A stretch of DNA of 30,787 nucleotides from a bacterium UBP2_UBA4780. GTDB taxonomy: Bacteria; Edwardsbacteria; AC1; EtOH8. Positions 16,547-24,033 of the stretch are shown here, piece by piece. The position numbers and the translations under genes are program-made. Position 1 is the stretch's first letter. Every line of letters starts with the position of its first letter. Under the pieces are notes generated by a model. The model searched no databases, had not been told where the DNA came from, and worked only from the letters and a program-made list of their open reading frames with translations. The DNA is taken from contig DHHE01000142.1 of assembly GCA_002403115.1 (NCBI GenBank), forward strand, positions 700-31,486, read 5' to 3'.

Positions 16547-17814
16547 CTTTTCGCCGTCAGTTTCTGGCAGAATATGCCGGCCATTCCCGGGTCGAACTGG
16601 CTGCCGGAGTTCTCCCGGACCTCGCGCAGCGCCTGCTCCTTAGTGAAGGTTGGCCGGTAGGTGCGCTCCATGGTCATGGCGTCGAAGGCGTCGGCCACCG
16701 AGATTATCCGGGCGAACAGGTTGATGTCCTCCCCCGCCTTGCCCGAGGGGTACCCCTGGCCGTCGTAGCGCTCGTGGTGCTCGCCGATGGCCGGCAGGAT
16801 GTCGTCGATGTTGGCCACCGGAGACATGATGGCCAATCCCATCTGGGGATGCTGCCTCACCAGCTCCCATTGCTGCGGACTGAGGTCGCCCCGGTTGTTG
16901 AGGATGCTGTCCGGCAGGCCGATCTTGCCGACGTCATGCAGCAGGGCGGCCAGTTCCAGCCTTTTGGCCGCCCGGCCTTCGATCCCCAGTTCCTGGGCGA
17001 TCATGAGCGAGTGCTTCCTCACCCGCTCCGAGTGGCCCCGGGTCCTGGGATCCTTGGCATCGATGGCCTCCACCATGCTGCGGACGGTTCCGAAGAAAAG
17101 GGCCTCCAGGTCCTGGTAGAGCCGGTCGCTGTCGAAAAACAGGGCGGCATAGGCGGCCAGGGTGGCCAGCAACTTGAGGTCGCCCGAGCGATAGCTGCCC
17201 CGCTCCTTTGGCCCCAGGGCCAGCCCCCCTATCGTCCCCCGGTTGCTGACCGTCAGGGGCATGGCGATGTGGCTGCGCTCCTCAACCGAAGCCCGGCCCA
17301 GGTGGCCGGCTTTTTCTGCCAAGGCCAGGAGCTGGCTTCTCTCTTCCTCTGTTTCCGTCTTCAAGAAGTAGAGCAACCGCCCCGGGCCGCTGAGCAGCAG
17401 GCATCCGCCCGAGGCCCCCACCGACTCCAGGGCGGTCTCCAGCACCGCCCCGGCCCGGGCCCCGGGGTCCTCGGCCCGCCCCAGCCGTTCGCTCATCTCG
17501 AACAGGATGGCCAGCTGCTCGTAGCGGTCGACGATCTCCCGGGTGAGCGACAGGGACTCGTTCTCCTGCTGGCCCATCTCGACCGCCAGTTCCCGGATCA
17601 GCCGCGAGACTTGGGGCATCTGCTCGGCCGGGCCGATTATCTCGGCCTGCAGTCCGAACTCGGGAATGTCCACCGTTGCCGCCCCTTCCGGCTCGGCTGT
17701 ATATTTTACCCGGGCCAGGGGCAGCAGCCTGATCTCGAAACCCAGGTTTGAGGCCACCGTTCCTAAAATAGCCCTCAGCTTGTCTGAGGGGATAAGCGTC
17801 TGTGGTGTGTGCAC
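16543..17814 (-). CDS. GAF-like/HD-GYP cyclic-di-GMP phosphodiesterase
   Basis: From GTG 17814 the product is 423 residues. The N-terminal region (about 1-95) matches no family I recognise. A GAF-like sensor follows (about 110-235), then a complete HD-GYP domain: 'DPRTRGHSERVRKHS', 'ALLHDVGKIGLPD' (the HD pair), 'HHERYDGQGYP' (GYP variant), 'FARIISVADAFDAMT'. HD-GYP enzymes hydrolyse c-di-GMP, commonly affecting motility and biofilm. The frame is also open to a TTG at 17877 (444 residues), but a good promoter lies inside that extension at 17825-17852. Transcription from it would start near 17818, only a few bases before GTG 17814, so the shorter, almost leaderless form is preferred. It heads the signalling operon and is divergent from the pilT genes. 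Confidence 0.85.
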   Translation of the reverse strand: MHTPQTLIPSDKLRAILGTVASNLGFEIRLLPLARVKYTAEPEGAATVDIPEFGLQAEIIGPAEQMPQVSRLIRELAVEMGQQENESLSLTREIVDRYEQLAILFEMSERLGRAEDPGARAGAVLETALESVGASGGCLLLSGPGRLLYFLKTETEEERSQLLALAEKAGHLGRASVEERSHIAMPLTVSNRGTIGGLALGPKERGSYRSGDLKLLATLAAYAALFFDSDRLYQDLEALFFGTVRSMVEAIDAKDPRTRGHSERVRKHSLMIAQELGIEGRAAKRLELAALLHDVGKIGLPDSILNNRGDLSPQQWELVRQHPQMGLAIMSPVANIDDILPAIGEHHERYDGQGYPSGKAGEDINLFARIISVADAFDAMTMERTYRPTFTKEQALREVRENSGSQFDPGMAGIFCQKLTAKS

Positions 17815-17824
17815 GGCGGGGTTA

Positions 17825-17852
17825 AATATATCAGATTCGTGGGAAATGTCAA
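17825..17852 (-). promoter_or_regulatory. Promoter of the HD-GYP/kinase operon
   Basis: On the minus strand there is a perfect TTGACA (17852-17847), a 16-nt spacer, and TATATT (17830-17825). The predicted start of transcription is near 17818, 4 bases from GTG 17814. Its -35 lies 10 bases from the -35 of the rightward pilT promoter. Confidence 0.6.
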
Positions 17853-17862
17853 CAAGTTTCTC

Positions 17863-17891
17863 TTGACTTTGCCGCAAGGCTCTGCTAAACT
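17863..17891 (+). promoter_or_regulatory. Promoter of the tandem pilT genes
   Basis: TTGACT (17863-17868), a 17-nt spacer and TAAACT (17886-17891) give a near-consensus sigma70 promoter. The start of transcription is expected near 17898, about 25 bases before ATG 17923. No good Shine-Dalgarno precedes that ATG. Confidence 0.6.
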
Positions 17892-17922
17892 AACTGCGAT
17901 ATGAAACTCGCGGCGATGATTC

Positions 17923-18984
17923 ATGCCCAGGATTGACGAACTGCTGCGCCTGTTGGTCGCCCAGCAGGGGTCGGACCTGCACATCAAGGCCGGCCAGCCG
18001 CCGGTCTTCCGGGTCCACGGCCAGTTGATGCGCTCCGCCCTGCCGGTGCTGGCCGAGGCCGACACCAAGGAGCTGCTCTACGAGATCATGAACGAAGAGC
18101 GGCGGATGAAGTACGAGCGCACCAACCAGCTGGACATGTCCTACTCCATCCCCGGCGTCTCCCGCTTCCGGGTCAACGTCTTCCGCCAGAAGGGGGCGGT
18201 GGGGGCGGTGCTCCGGGTCATCCCCCTGTCCATCAAGACCATCGACCAGCTGGGCCTGCCCCAGGTGATGAAGAAGGTCTGCATGCTGCCCCGGGGCCTG
18301 ATCCTTGTGACCGGGCCCACCGGAAGCGGCAAGTCCACCAGCCTGGCGGCCATGATCGACCTGATCAACGAGCACCGTTCCTGCCACATCATCACCATCG
18401 AGGACCCCATCGAGTTCCTCCACCGCGACAAGAGGGCCTGCATCAACCAGCGGGAGGTGGGCATCGACACCCACTCCTTCGCCAACTCGCTCAAGCACGT
18501 CATGCGGCAGAACCCGGACATCATCCTGGTGGGCGAGATGCGCGACCTGGAGACCATCTCCCTGGCCATCACCGCCGCCGAGACCGGACACCTGGTGATG
18601 GCCACCCTGCACACCGCCGACGCCGCCCAGACCGTGGACCGGATCATCGACGTCTTCCCCCCGGGCCAGCAGCAGCAGGTGAGGCTGCAGCTGTCGACCA
18701 CCCTCCAGGCCATCTTCTCCCAGACCCTGCTGCCCCTGGCCGACGGCCAGGGCCGGGCGGTGGCCTACGAGGTCCTGCTCTGCACCCCGGCCATCCGCAG
18801 CCTGATCCGCGAGGGCAAGACCCATCAGCTTTACAGCACCATCCAGAGCGGCTCCAAGTTCGGCATGATCACACTGGACAACTGTCTCAAAGAGCTTTGC
18901 CAGAAGGGGCTGGTCACCATCGAGGAGGCCATGGGCAAGTCGTCCAACCCGCTCGAGTTCGAAAAAATGGTGATGAAGGCCTGA
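17923..18984 (+). CDS. pilT: PilT-type twitching ATPase (copy 1)
   Basis: This 353-residue hexameric secretion-type ATPase powers type IV pilus retraction from the cytoplasmic face. Motifs: N-terminal 'GSDLHIKAGQPPVFRVHG' (16-33), Walker A 'GPTGSGKS' (131-138), the Asp box near 'ITIEDPIEF', Walker B 'VGEMRD' (203-208), the His box 'TGHLVMATLHT', and the PilT signature 'AIRSLIRE' (290-297). The length is normal. It is followed 5 bases later by a second pilT; no pilB, pilC or pilin gene is in the window. The promoter at 17863-17891 lies just upstream. Confidence 0.93.
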   Translation: MPRIDELLRLLVAQQGSDLHIKAGQPPVFRVHGQLMRSALPVLAEADTKELLYEIMNEERRMKYERTNQLDMSYSIPGVSRFRVNVFRQKGAVGAVLRVIPLSIKTIDQLGLPQVMKKVCMLPRGLILVTGPTGSGKSTSLAAMIDLINEHRSCHIITIEDPIEFLHRDKRACINQREVGIDTHSFANSLKHVMRQNPDIILVGEMRDLETISLAITAAETGHLVMATLHTADAAQTVDRIIDVFPPGQQQQVRLQLSTTLQAIFSQTLLPLADGQGRAVAYEVLLCTPAIRSLIREGKTHQLYSTIQSGSKFGMITLDNCLKELCQKGLVTIEEAMGKSSNPLEFEKMVMKA

Positions 18985-18989
18985 CCGCC

Positions 18990-20045
18990 ATGGAGCTATC
19001 CAGCCTCCTGACCCACATGGCCCAGCAGCAGGCCTCCGACATGCTGCTCAAGGTCGGCAGCCCGCCGCTGCTGCGGATCATGGGCGACCTGATGCCCAGC
19101 AAGCTGGCGGCCGTCTCCCCGGACGACATCCGGGGCATCATCACCGGCATCCTCACCCCGTACCAGTGGCAGAGGTTCCAGGAGGAACTGGAGCTGGACT
19201 TCGCCTACAACCTCCCCGGCACCGGCCGCTTCCGGGTCAACGTCTTCCAGCAGCGCGGCTCGCTGTCCATGGTCTTCCGCCTGGTGCCGGAGCGCATCCC
19301 CGGCATCGACGAGCTGGGTTTCCCGGCGGTGCTCAAGGAGATCGCCATGCGGCCCCGCGGCCTGGTGGTCATCACCGGACCGGCCGGCTGCGGCAAGTCC
19401 ACCACCCAGGCGGCCATGATCGACTACCGCAACGCCTACGACCCCTGTCACATCATGACCGTCGAGGATCCGGTCGAGTTCGTCCATTCCGACAAGAAGG
19501 CCATCGTCAACCAGCGGGAGCTGGGCCGCGACACCCTGACCTTCGCCGACGCCCTGAAATACGTGCTTCGGCAGGACCCGGACGTCATCCTGATCGGCGA
19601 GATGCGCGACCTGGAGACCATCCAGCTGGCCATCACCGCCGCCGAGACCGGCCACTTGGTGCTGGCCACCCTGCACACCACCGACGCCGTCCAGACCATC
19701 GACCGCATCATCGACGTCTTCCCCACCCACCAGCAGGACCAGATCCGGATGCAGGTGGCGGTCAACTTCGTGGCCGTGATCTCCCAGATCCTGGTCAAGC
19801 GGGCCGATGGCCGGGGCCGGATCGCCGCCTACGAGATCATGACCGGCACCGGGGCGGTGCGCAACCTCATCCGCGAGGCCAAGACCTACCAGCTCCAGAG
19901 CCTGATCCAGACCAGCGTCAAGCAGGGCATGACCACCCTCAACCTCTCGCTGGCAAACCTCTACCGCCGGAACCTGATAACGCTGGACGAAGCCATCTCC
20001 AAGTCGACCGACCCCGATAACTTCCGCCAGATATTGAAATCTTAA
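18990..20045 (+). CDS. pilU: PilT/PilU-type twitching ATPase (copy 2)
   Basis: This 351-residue paralogue of the upstream gene has N-terminal 'ASDMLLKVGSPPLLRIMG', Walker A 'GPAGCGKS' (130-137), 'MTVEDPVEF', Walker B 'IGEMRD', His box 'TGHLVLATLHTTDA' and 'AVRNLIREAKTYQ'. The arrangement matches pilT-pilU pairs, in which the second ATPase helps retraction; the pilU symbol is by position and is tentative. ATG 18990 is used because the frame's earlier codons overlap the end of copy 1 and read as shadow sequence. The gene ends 40 bp before the convergent J-domain gene, with a GC hairpin between. Confidence 0.88.
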   Translation: MELSSLLTHMAQQQASDMLLKVGSPPLLRIMGDLMPSKLAAVSPDDIRGIITGILTPYQWQRFQEELELDFAYNLPGTGRFRVNVFQQRGSLSMVFRLVPERIPGIDELGFPAVLKEIAMRPRGLVVITGPAGCGKSTTQAAMIDYRNAYDPCHIMTVEDPVEFVHSDKKAIVNQRELGRDTLTFADALKYVLRQDPDVILIGEMRDLETIQLAITAAETGHLVLATLHTTDAVQTIDRIIDVFPTHQQDQIRMQVAVNFVAVISQILVKRADGRGRIAAYEIMTGTGAVRNLIREAKTYQLQSLIQTSVKQGMTTLNLSLANLYRRNLITLDEAISKSTDPDNFRQILKS

Positions 20046-20056
20046 AGAGCGGATAC

Positions 20057-20075
20057 GGCCCGGCGGGTCCGGGCC
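20057..20075. terminator. GC-rich hairpin between convergent genes
   Basis: A 7-bp stem GGCCCGG/CCGGGCC with a 5-base loop lies between the pilU stop and the convergent gene's stop. It has no T-tract, so any terminator role is weakly supported. Confidence 0.35.
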
Positions 20076-20085
20076 GGCGGCCGCC

Positions 20086-21753
20086 TCACCCGGCCGCTTG
20101 AAGCCTTTCCTTTTCCCTCCGCAGAAGATCCAGCTCCCCCTGCATCTCCCGCTCCAGGTCCTCCAGCATCCTCATCTTGTCCGCGGCCGCCCCCCTCGGC
20201 AGCTGGCGGTCATTCGCTTCTTCGCTCTCACCGGCCGCTGTTCCCGCCTGGGCGGGCGGCGGGAGCGCCGGACCGTCAGCCGGTTCCTTGACGGCGGGCG
20301 CGGGGGTTTCCCGGATTGAAATCCCTGCCGCTTCGGCCCACGCCCCGGGGACCGCGTCCGGCGCGGCTTGGGCCGAGGCCTCGGGCAGTTCTGCCTTCTG
20401 TAAGGGTTGGAACGCGGGCGCCTCGGAGGCTCCCACTGGAGCGGGTCCCATTTGTGACGGCGGCTCCGGCGGCGGGGCGGCAACACCGGCCAGCGCCTCC
20501 TCGTACATGGTTTCCACCGGTACATACCCCTTATCCGCCGCCGCGGCCGGCTCCTTCGCTTCCCGTGTTTCTCCGGCCGCGCCGACGGCCTGCGATTCGG
20601 GAACAGGCTCGAGGTTCTCCCCGGCCTCATTTTCCAACGCGGCGGGCTCCGGCACGGCCGGCGTCTCCGACAAGGGCGGGGCCTGGGGAACGGGGATATC
20701 CGAAACGGCCGGAGCCTCCATGGTTTCCGGTCCCGCGCCCCCCTGTTCCGGGAATTTCTCAAACTCCGCGCTGTGGAACTCCTCCACCCCTCGCACCTGG
20801 GCCTCCAGCAGGTCGAGCTCCTTGAGCAGGTCGTCGTCCAGGAACGGTTCCATCGGGGCGTCGGCCTGGTCGGCCGTGGCCGCCAGGACCCCGGCCAACT
20901 CGGACTTGGAGACCTGGGACTCCAAATCGTCCAGCTGCCGCAGCAGATCGCTCTCGGTAACCAGTTCCTCGGGGGCTTCCGGGAAGGATACTGGTTGTAG
21001 CCCGGCCGGCGGTGGAGTTGAACGCTCCCCAGGCTCGGCAGCCGGGGCCTCGGCGGTTGCCGTTCTATCCTGGGAAGAACCTTCCGGCTGCCTCTCCACC
21101 CCGTTCACCATGGTCTCCAGCCGCGAAAGCTCGTCCAGCAGGTCATGACCCTCCTGCTCCCAGGGGGTGATCAGCGGCTCGTTCTCTTTGAGCAGCCTGA
21201 CCTGGCGGCTCCTGATGGCTTCGTTGGCCAGGTCGAAAGCGGTCTGGGCGGCGTCCACCAGGTTGTGCCTCTGGTAGAGGAAGCCGAGGTTGAAGCGGAA
21301 GTCCGGGTTGTCCGGATCGAAGCCGATGGCCTTCTTGCAGTAGCGCTCGGCCTCGGCCAGCCGGTCCTTGAACATCCCCAGCGCCAGTCCCAGCTGGCTG
21401 CAGAAATGGCTGGTCTCCGGCTCCAGCTGCACCGCCCGGTAGAGGTAGTCCACCGCGTCCTGGAAATTCTTCTGCTCCATGCAGGTCAGCCCGGCCAGGT
21501 AGCATTTCTCGGCCTCGCTCGGGGTCTGGGGTTCCTTGATCACGTACTTGCCCGACAGCTCGTCCAGGAAACGGTCGTAGTCGATGCGCTTGCCGGGGTT
21601 GGTGAGAGTGCGGTAGGCCAGGCTGTAGAGGCCGAATTCGGCCTGCTCGCCCTTGTCCTGCCTCTCCCGGATCAGCAGCTGGCGGTAGGCGTTGGCGATC
21701 TCGGCGGTGCTGGCCTGGCGGCCCACGCCCAGTATGGAGTAGTGGTCGTTCAT
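20086..21753 (-). CDS. Degenerate J-domain/TPR protein with long disordered region
   Basis: The product is 555 residues. Residues 1-66 look like a J domain ('MNDHYSILGVGRQASTAEIANAYR', ending 'GKRIDYDRFL'), but the loop that should carry HPD reads 'RERQDKGEQ', so stimulation of DnaK is unlikely. About 80-195 form TPR-like repeats ('AVDYLYRAVQLEPETSHF', 'AERYCKKAIGFDPDNPDF'). About 205-520 is Pro/Ala/Glu-rich and probably disordered. The end (about 523-555) is a charged helix ('MLEDLEREMQGELDLLRREK'). Role inferred: a scaffold or adaptor. ATG 21753 overlaps the stop of the coiled-coil membrane gene (ATGA); the frame upstream of it is shadow sequence. The same coupled pair probably works as one unit. 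Confidence 0.83.
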   Translation of the reverse strand: MNDHYSILGVGRQASTAEIANAYRQLLIRERQDKGEQAEFGLYSLAYRTLTNPGKRIDYDRFLDELSGKYVIKEPQTPSEAEKCYLAGLTCMEQKNFQDAVDYLYRAVQLEPETSHFCSQLGLALGMFKDRLAEAERYCKKAIGFDPDNPDFRFNLGFLYQRHNLVDAAQTAFDLANEAIRSRQVRLLKENEPLITPWEQEGHDLLDELSRLETMVNGVERQPEGSSQDRTATAEAPAAEPGERSTPPPAGLQPVSFPEAPEELVTESDLLRQLDDLESQVSKSELAGVLAATADQADAPMEPFLDDDLLKELDLLEAQVRGVEEFHSAEFEKFPEQGGAGPETMEAPAVSDIPVPQAPPLSETPAVPEPAALENEAGENLEPVPESQAVGAAGETREAKEPAAAADKGYVPVETMYEEALAGVAAPPPEPPSQMGPAPVGASEAPAFQPLQKAELPEASAQAAPDAVPGAWAEAAGISIRETPAPAVKEPADGPALPPPAQAGTAAGESEEANDRQLPRGAAADKMRMLEDLEREMQGELDLLRREKERLQAAG

Positions 21754-23075
21754 TTGGCCGCGGACTCCTGTTTCTGCAGCTTCTCCAGCCTGGACTTGGT
21801 GCCCTCCAGAAGCTGCATGACCGCGGTCAGGTTCTGCTGCTTCTCGGCCACCTCCTGGGCCACCCGGTCGCGCTCCTGGCCCCACTGCTCGCAGATCTCG
21901 GCCAGCTCCTGGATCTCGGAGCGCTGCTGGTTGGTCCTGTCCTCCATCTCATGGAACTCGCGCCGTCTCTCCTCGATGGCCTGCTCCAGCTCGCTCTCCT
22001 CCACCCTCTTCTCGGCGATGAACTGGACCAGGTTCTGCACCTCGACCTTGGAGGACTTGAGCCACTGGGCCAGGTTCTCCTCGCCCTTGCGCAGCTCGGC
22101 CATCCTCTGGTTGATGTCGGCCTCCTGCTTTTGCACCCGCTCCAGGCGCTTGTCCAGCTCGATCCCCTCCTGGATGCGGGCCGTCAGCTGCTGGCTGACC
22201 TCCTCCAGCTTGCCCTGTTTGTCGCGCAGCAGCTGCTCGAACTCGATCAGCTGCTTGCGCCCCTGCTCGATCTCGGCCTCGTGGGCGGCGCGCTCCTCGC
22301 GCATCTTCTTTACCTGGGCCGCCAGGTCGTTCTCCTCGGCCCGGAACATCTCCAGCCAGCGGTTGTGATCGCCGGCCTCGGACTCCACCTTCTTCAGGTC
22401 CTTGCGCCTGGCATCGAGCTCCTTCTCCAGCTCCCGCTTTTTCCTCTCCGTTTCCTCCAGGTTGGAAGGGTCGCCGGGCGCGGCCGCCGCCGGGGCCCGG
22501 CCGCCGGCCAGCAGCAGAAGAATCATGAGCAGGAGAAGGGCGGCCGCCTGCCCGGCCAGGTAGGGGACGGGCAGGGCGGTCGGGGCCGCGGCTGATGGCG
22601 CGGCGCCGTCCGACCGCAGGTAGACCGCCCCTATCCTTTCCTTGCCCAGCAGCACCGGCGCCGCCGTCCACAGGCCGCGCTTTCCTTCCTTGCCAGCCGG
22701 CTCGGCTTGCGACAGCAGGCCCTCGGAGCCCAGCGGCTTGATCCCCGAAGGTAAAGCCAGCGCCCCGCCCGCCGCCTTCTCGTCGGTGGAGGCCAGCACC
22801 TGGCCCTTGAGATTGCAGACGGTGACCAGCGCCACTTCGGGGTGGTCGGTTTTGGCCTGGGCCAGCAGCTCGGACAGGCTGAGGTCGTCCTGGGAGGCCA
22901 GGGGCTCGGCCAGGCTGCGGCCCAGGCCCTTGGCGATGACCTCGGCCTTGATCGCGGCCGGGTCCTGTCCGGGCGGGACGGCGGCGCCCGGCGCCCGGCG
23001 GTGCGACAGGTATGACAGCCCCCCTGCCGCCAGCACCGCCGCCAGCCCCAGTATGGTGATGACGCCTTTTTTCAC
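21750..23075 (-). CDS. Membrane-anchored coiled-coil protein with periplasmic sensor-like region
   Basis: This 441-residue protein has a first transmembrane helix at about 4-22. Residues 25-172 are a probable periplasmic part with a single-Cache/PAS-like flavour ('VALVTVCNLKGQVLASTDEK', 'APVLLGKERIGAVYLRSDG'). A second helix spans about 174-191 (a Leu-rich run). About 205-437 is an uninterrupted, highly charged coiled coil in the cytoplasm. The layout resembles a chemoreceptor without the methyl-accepting hairpin signature. Function unknown; inferred to anchor the J-domain/TPR partner encoded next. The start is GTG 23075 (MKKGVITILG). It is transcribed from the promoter at 23195-23223, with a leader of about 110 nt. 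Confidence 0.82.
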   Translation of the reverse strand: MKKGVITILGLAAVLAAGGLSYLSHRRAPGAAVPPGQDPAAIKAEVIAKGLGRSLAEPLASQDDLSLSELLAQAKTDHPEVALVTVCNLKGQVLASTDEKAAGGALALPSGIKPLGSEGLLSQAEPAGKEGKRGLWTAAPVLLGKERIGAVYLRSDGAAPSAAAPTALPVPYLAGQAAALLLLMILLLLAGGRAPAAAAPGDPSNLEETERKKRELEKELDARRKDLKKVESEAGDHNRWLEMFRAEENDLAAQVKKMREERAAHEAEIEQGRKQLIEFEQLLRDKQGKLEEVSQQLTARIQEGIELDKRLERVQKQEADINQRMAELRKGEENLAQWLKSSKVEVQNLVQFIAEKRVEESELEQAIEERRREFHEMEDRTNQQRSEIQELAEICEQWGQERDRVAQEVAEKQQNLTAVMQLLEGTKSRLEKLQKQESAAK

Positions 23076-23194
23076 GGTATCTCAACTATAGATATATAGT
23101 ATATACCAACATGCCCTTGCCCTGCCCGCCGCCCAAGCCCCGGCCATACCACTCCGGGCTGCCGGGCGTCCGGGCGCGGGGTAAGTCGTTTAAT

Positions 23195-23223
23195 AGTATA
23201 GACTATTGACTTCCAAGTGTCAA
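23195..23223 (-). promoter_or_regulatory. Consensus promoter of the coiled-coil/J-domain operon
   Basis: On the minus strand there is a perfect TTGACA (23223-23218), a 17-nt spacer and TATACT (23200-23195). The start of transcription is expected near 23188. Two dyads overlap it: AATAGT-4-ACTATT at 23192-23207 covering the -10, and CCAAGTGT...ACACTTGG at 23213-23251 covering the -35. They could be operators. The 271-bp divergent gap 23076-23346 holds this promoter and the rightward one. Confidence 0.65.
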
Positions 23224-23251
23224 GCGAAAAATCAAACATTTTAACACTTGG
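23213..23251. repeat. Inverted repeat, possible operator
   Basis: Perfect 8-bp arms CCAAGTGT (23213-23220) and ACACTTGG (23244-23251) are separated by 23 AT-rich bases. The left arm overlaps the -35 of the leftward promoter, a position suited to a repressor or DNA-bending protein. Confidence 0.4.
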
Positions 23252-23311
23252 CCTGCGGTTGCCGGCTGCCGGCTCGGCCGCTTGATTTTGGCCACAAAGC
23301 CGATTTCACTA

Positions 23312-23340
23312 TTTACTTTCCCACCCTTTTCCGTTATAAT
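23312..23340 (+). promoter_or_regulatory. Promoter of the kinase/CHAD/SixA operon, probably leaderless
   Basis: TTTACT (23312-23317), a 17-nt spacer and a perfect TATAAT (23335-23340). Transcription would start 6-7 bases later, at 23346-23347, exactly on ATG 23347. No Shine-Dalgarno can exist in such a transcript. Confidence 0.6.
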
Positions 23341-23346
23341 TAATGC

Positions 23347-24033
23347 ATGAATCCCCCGCCCCAAGACCTCCCCGGCCGCCTGATTGCGGTCGAGGGCCTG
23401 GACGGCTCCGGCAAGTCCACCCAGATCTACCTGGTGAAACGCTGGCTGGAGCTGGAGGGCTACAAGGTTTTCTTCACCGAGTGGAACTCCTCACTGCTGG
23501 TGCGCAGCGCCACCCGCAAGGGCAAGAAGCGCCAGCTGCTGACCCCGACCACCTTCGCCCTGATCCACTGCACCGATTTCGCCGACCGCTACGAGCGGGA
23601 GATCCTGCCCCTGCTCTCGGCCGGCCACGTCGTCCTGGCCGACCGCTACATCTACACCGCCTTCGCCCGGGACGCCTCCCGGGGCTGCGACCGGGAGTGG
23701 ATCCGCAGCCTCTACGGCTACGCCCGCCACCCCGACCTGACCTTCTTCTTCGACGTCCCGCTGGAGACCGCGTTGAACCGGATCCTGGACGGGCGGCCGC
23801 GGCTGAAGTACTACGAGGCCGGCATGGACCTGGGGCTGGCCCAGGACGAGTACCAGAGCTTCCGCCTGTTCCAGGGACGCATCTACCAGGAATACCTCTC
23901 CATGGCCCCTGAGTTCAACTTCATACGCATCGATTCCGACCGCTCCCCCGAGGTCATGCACCGCGAGGTGCGCCAGGTGATCTCCCAGCGCATCGACCTC
24001 CCCGCCTACCGCTGGAGGAGCAGAAACCCGTGA
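23347..24033 (+). CDS. Thymidylate-kinase-like P-loop protein (copy 1)
   Basis: This 228-residue nucleoside-monophosphate-kinase-fold protein has the P-loop 'VEGLDGSGKST' (15-25) with the catalytic lysine present, 'HCTDFADRYEREILP', and the DR(Y/H) motif in 'VVLADRYIYTAFARDASRG', as in dTMP kinases. It is slightly longer than typical Tmk (205-215). Tmk phosphorylates dTMP with ATP. Here a tandem divergent pair sits beside a CHAD gene, so a different acceptor or a polyphosphate link is conceivable. ATG 23347 is chosen over ATG 23343, which is out of frame. The GTG of the next gene overlaps this stop (GTGA). Confidence 0.85.
   Translation: MNPPPQDLPGRLIAVEGLDGSGKSTQIYLVKRWLELEGYKVFFTEWNSSLLVRSATRKGKKRQLLTPTTFALIHCTDFADRYEREILPLLSAGHVVLADRYIYTAFARDASRGCDREWIRSLYGYARHPDLTFFFDVPLETALNRILDGRPRLKYYEAGMDLGLAQDEYQSFRLFQGRIYQEYLSMAPEFNFIRIDSDRSPEVMHREVRQVISQRIDLPAYRWRSRNP

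Noticed and set aside
23090..23115. Eight-codon leader peptide (minus strand) ahead of the coiled-coil gene
   Set aside because: ATG with a poor ribosome site and no regulatory codon pattern; likely chance.
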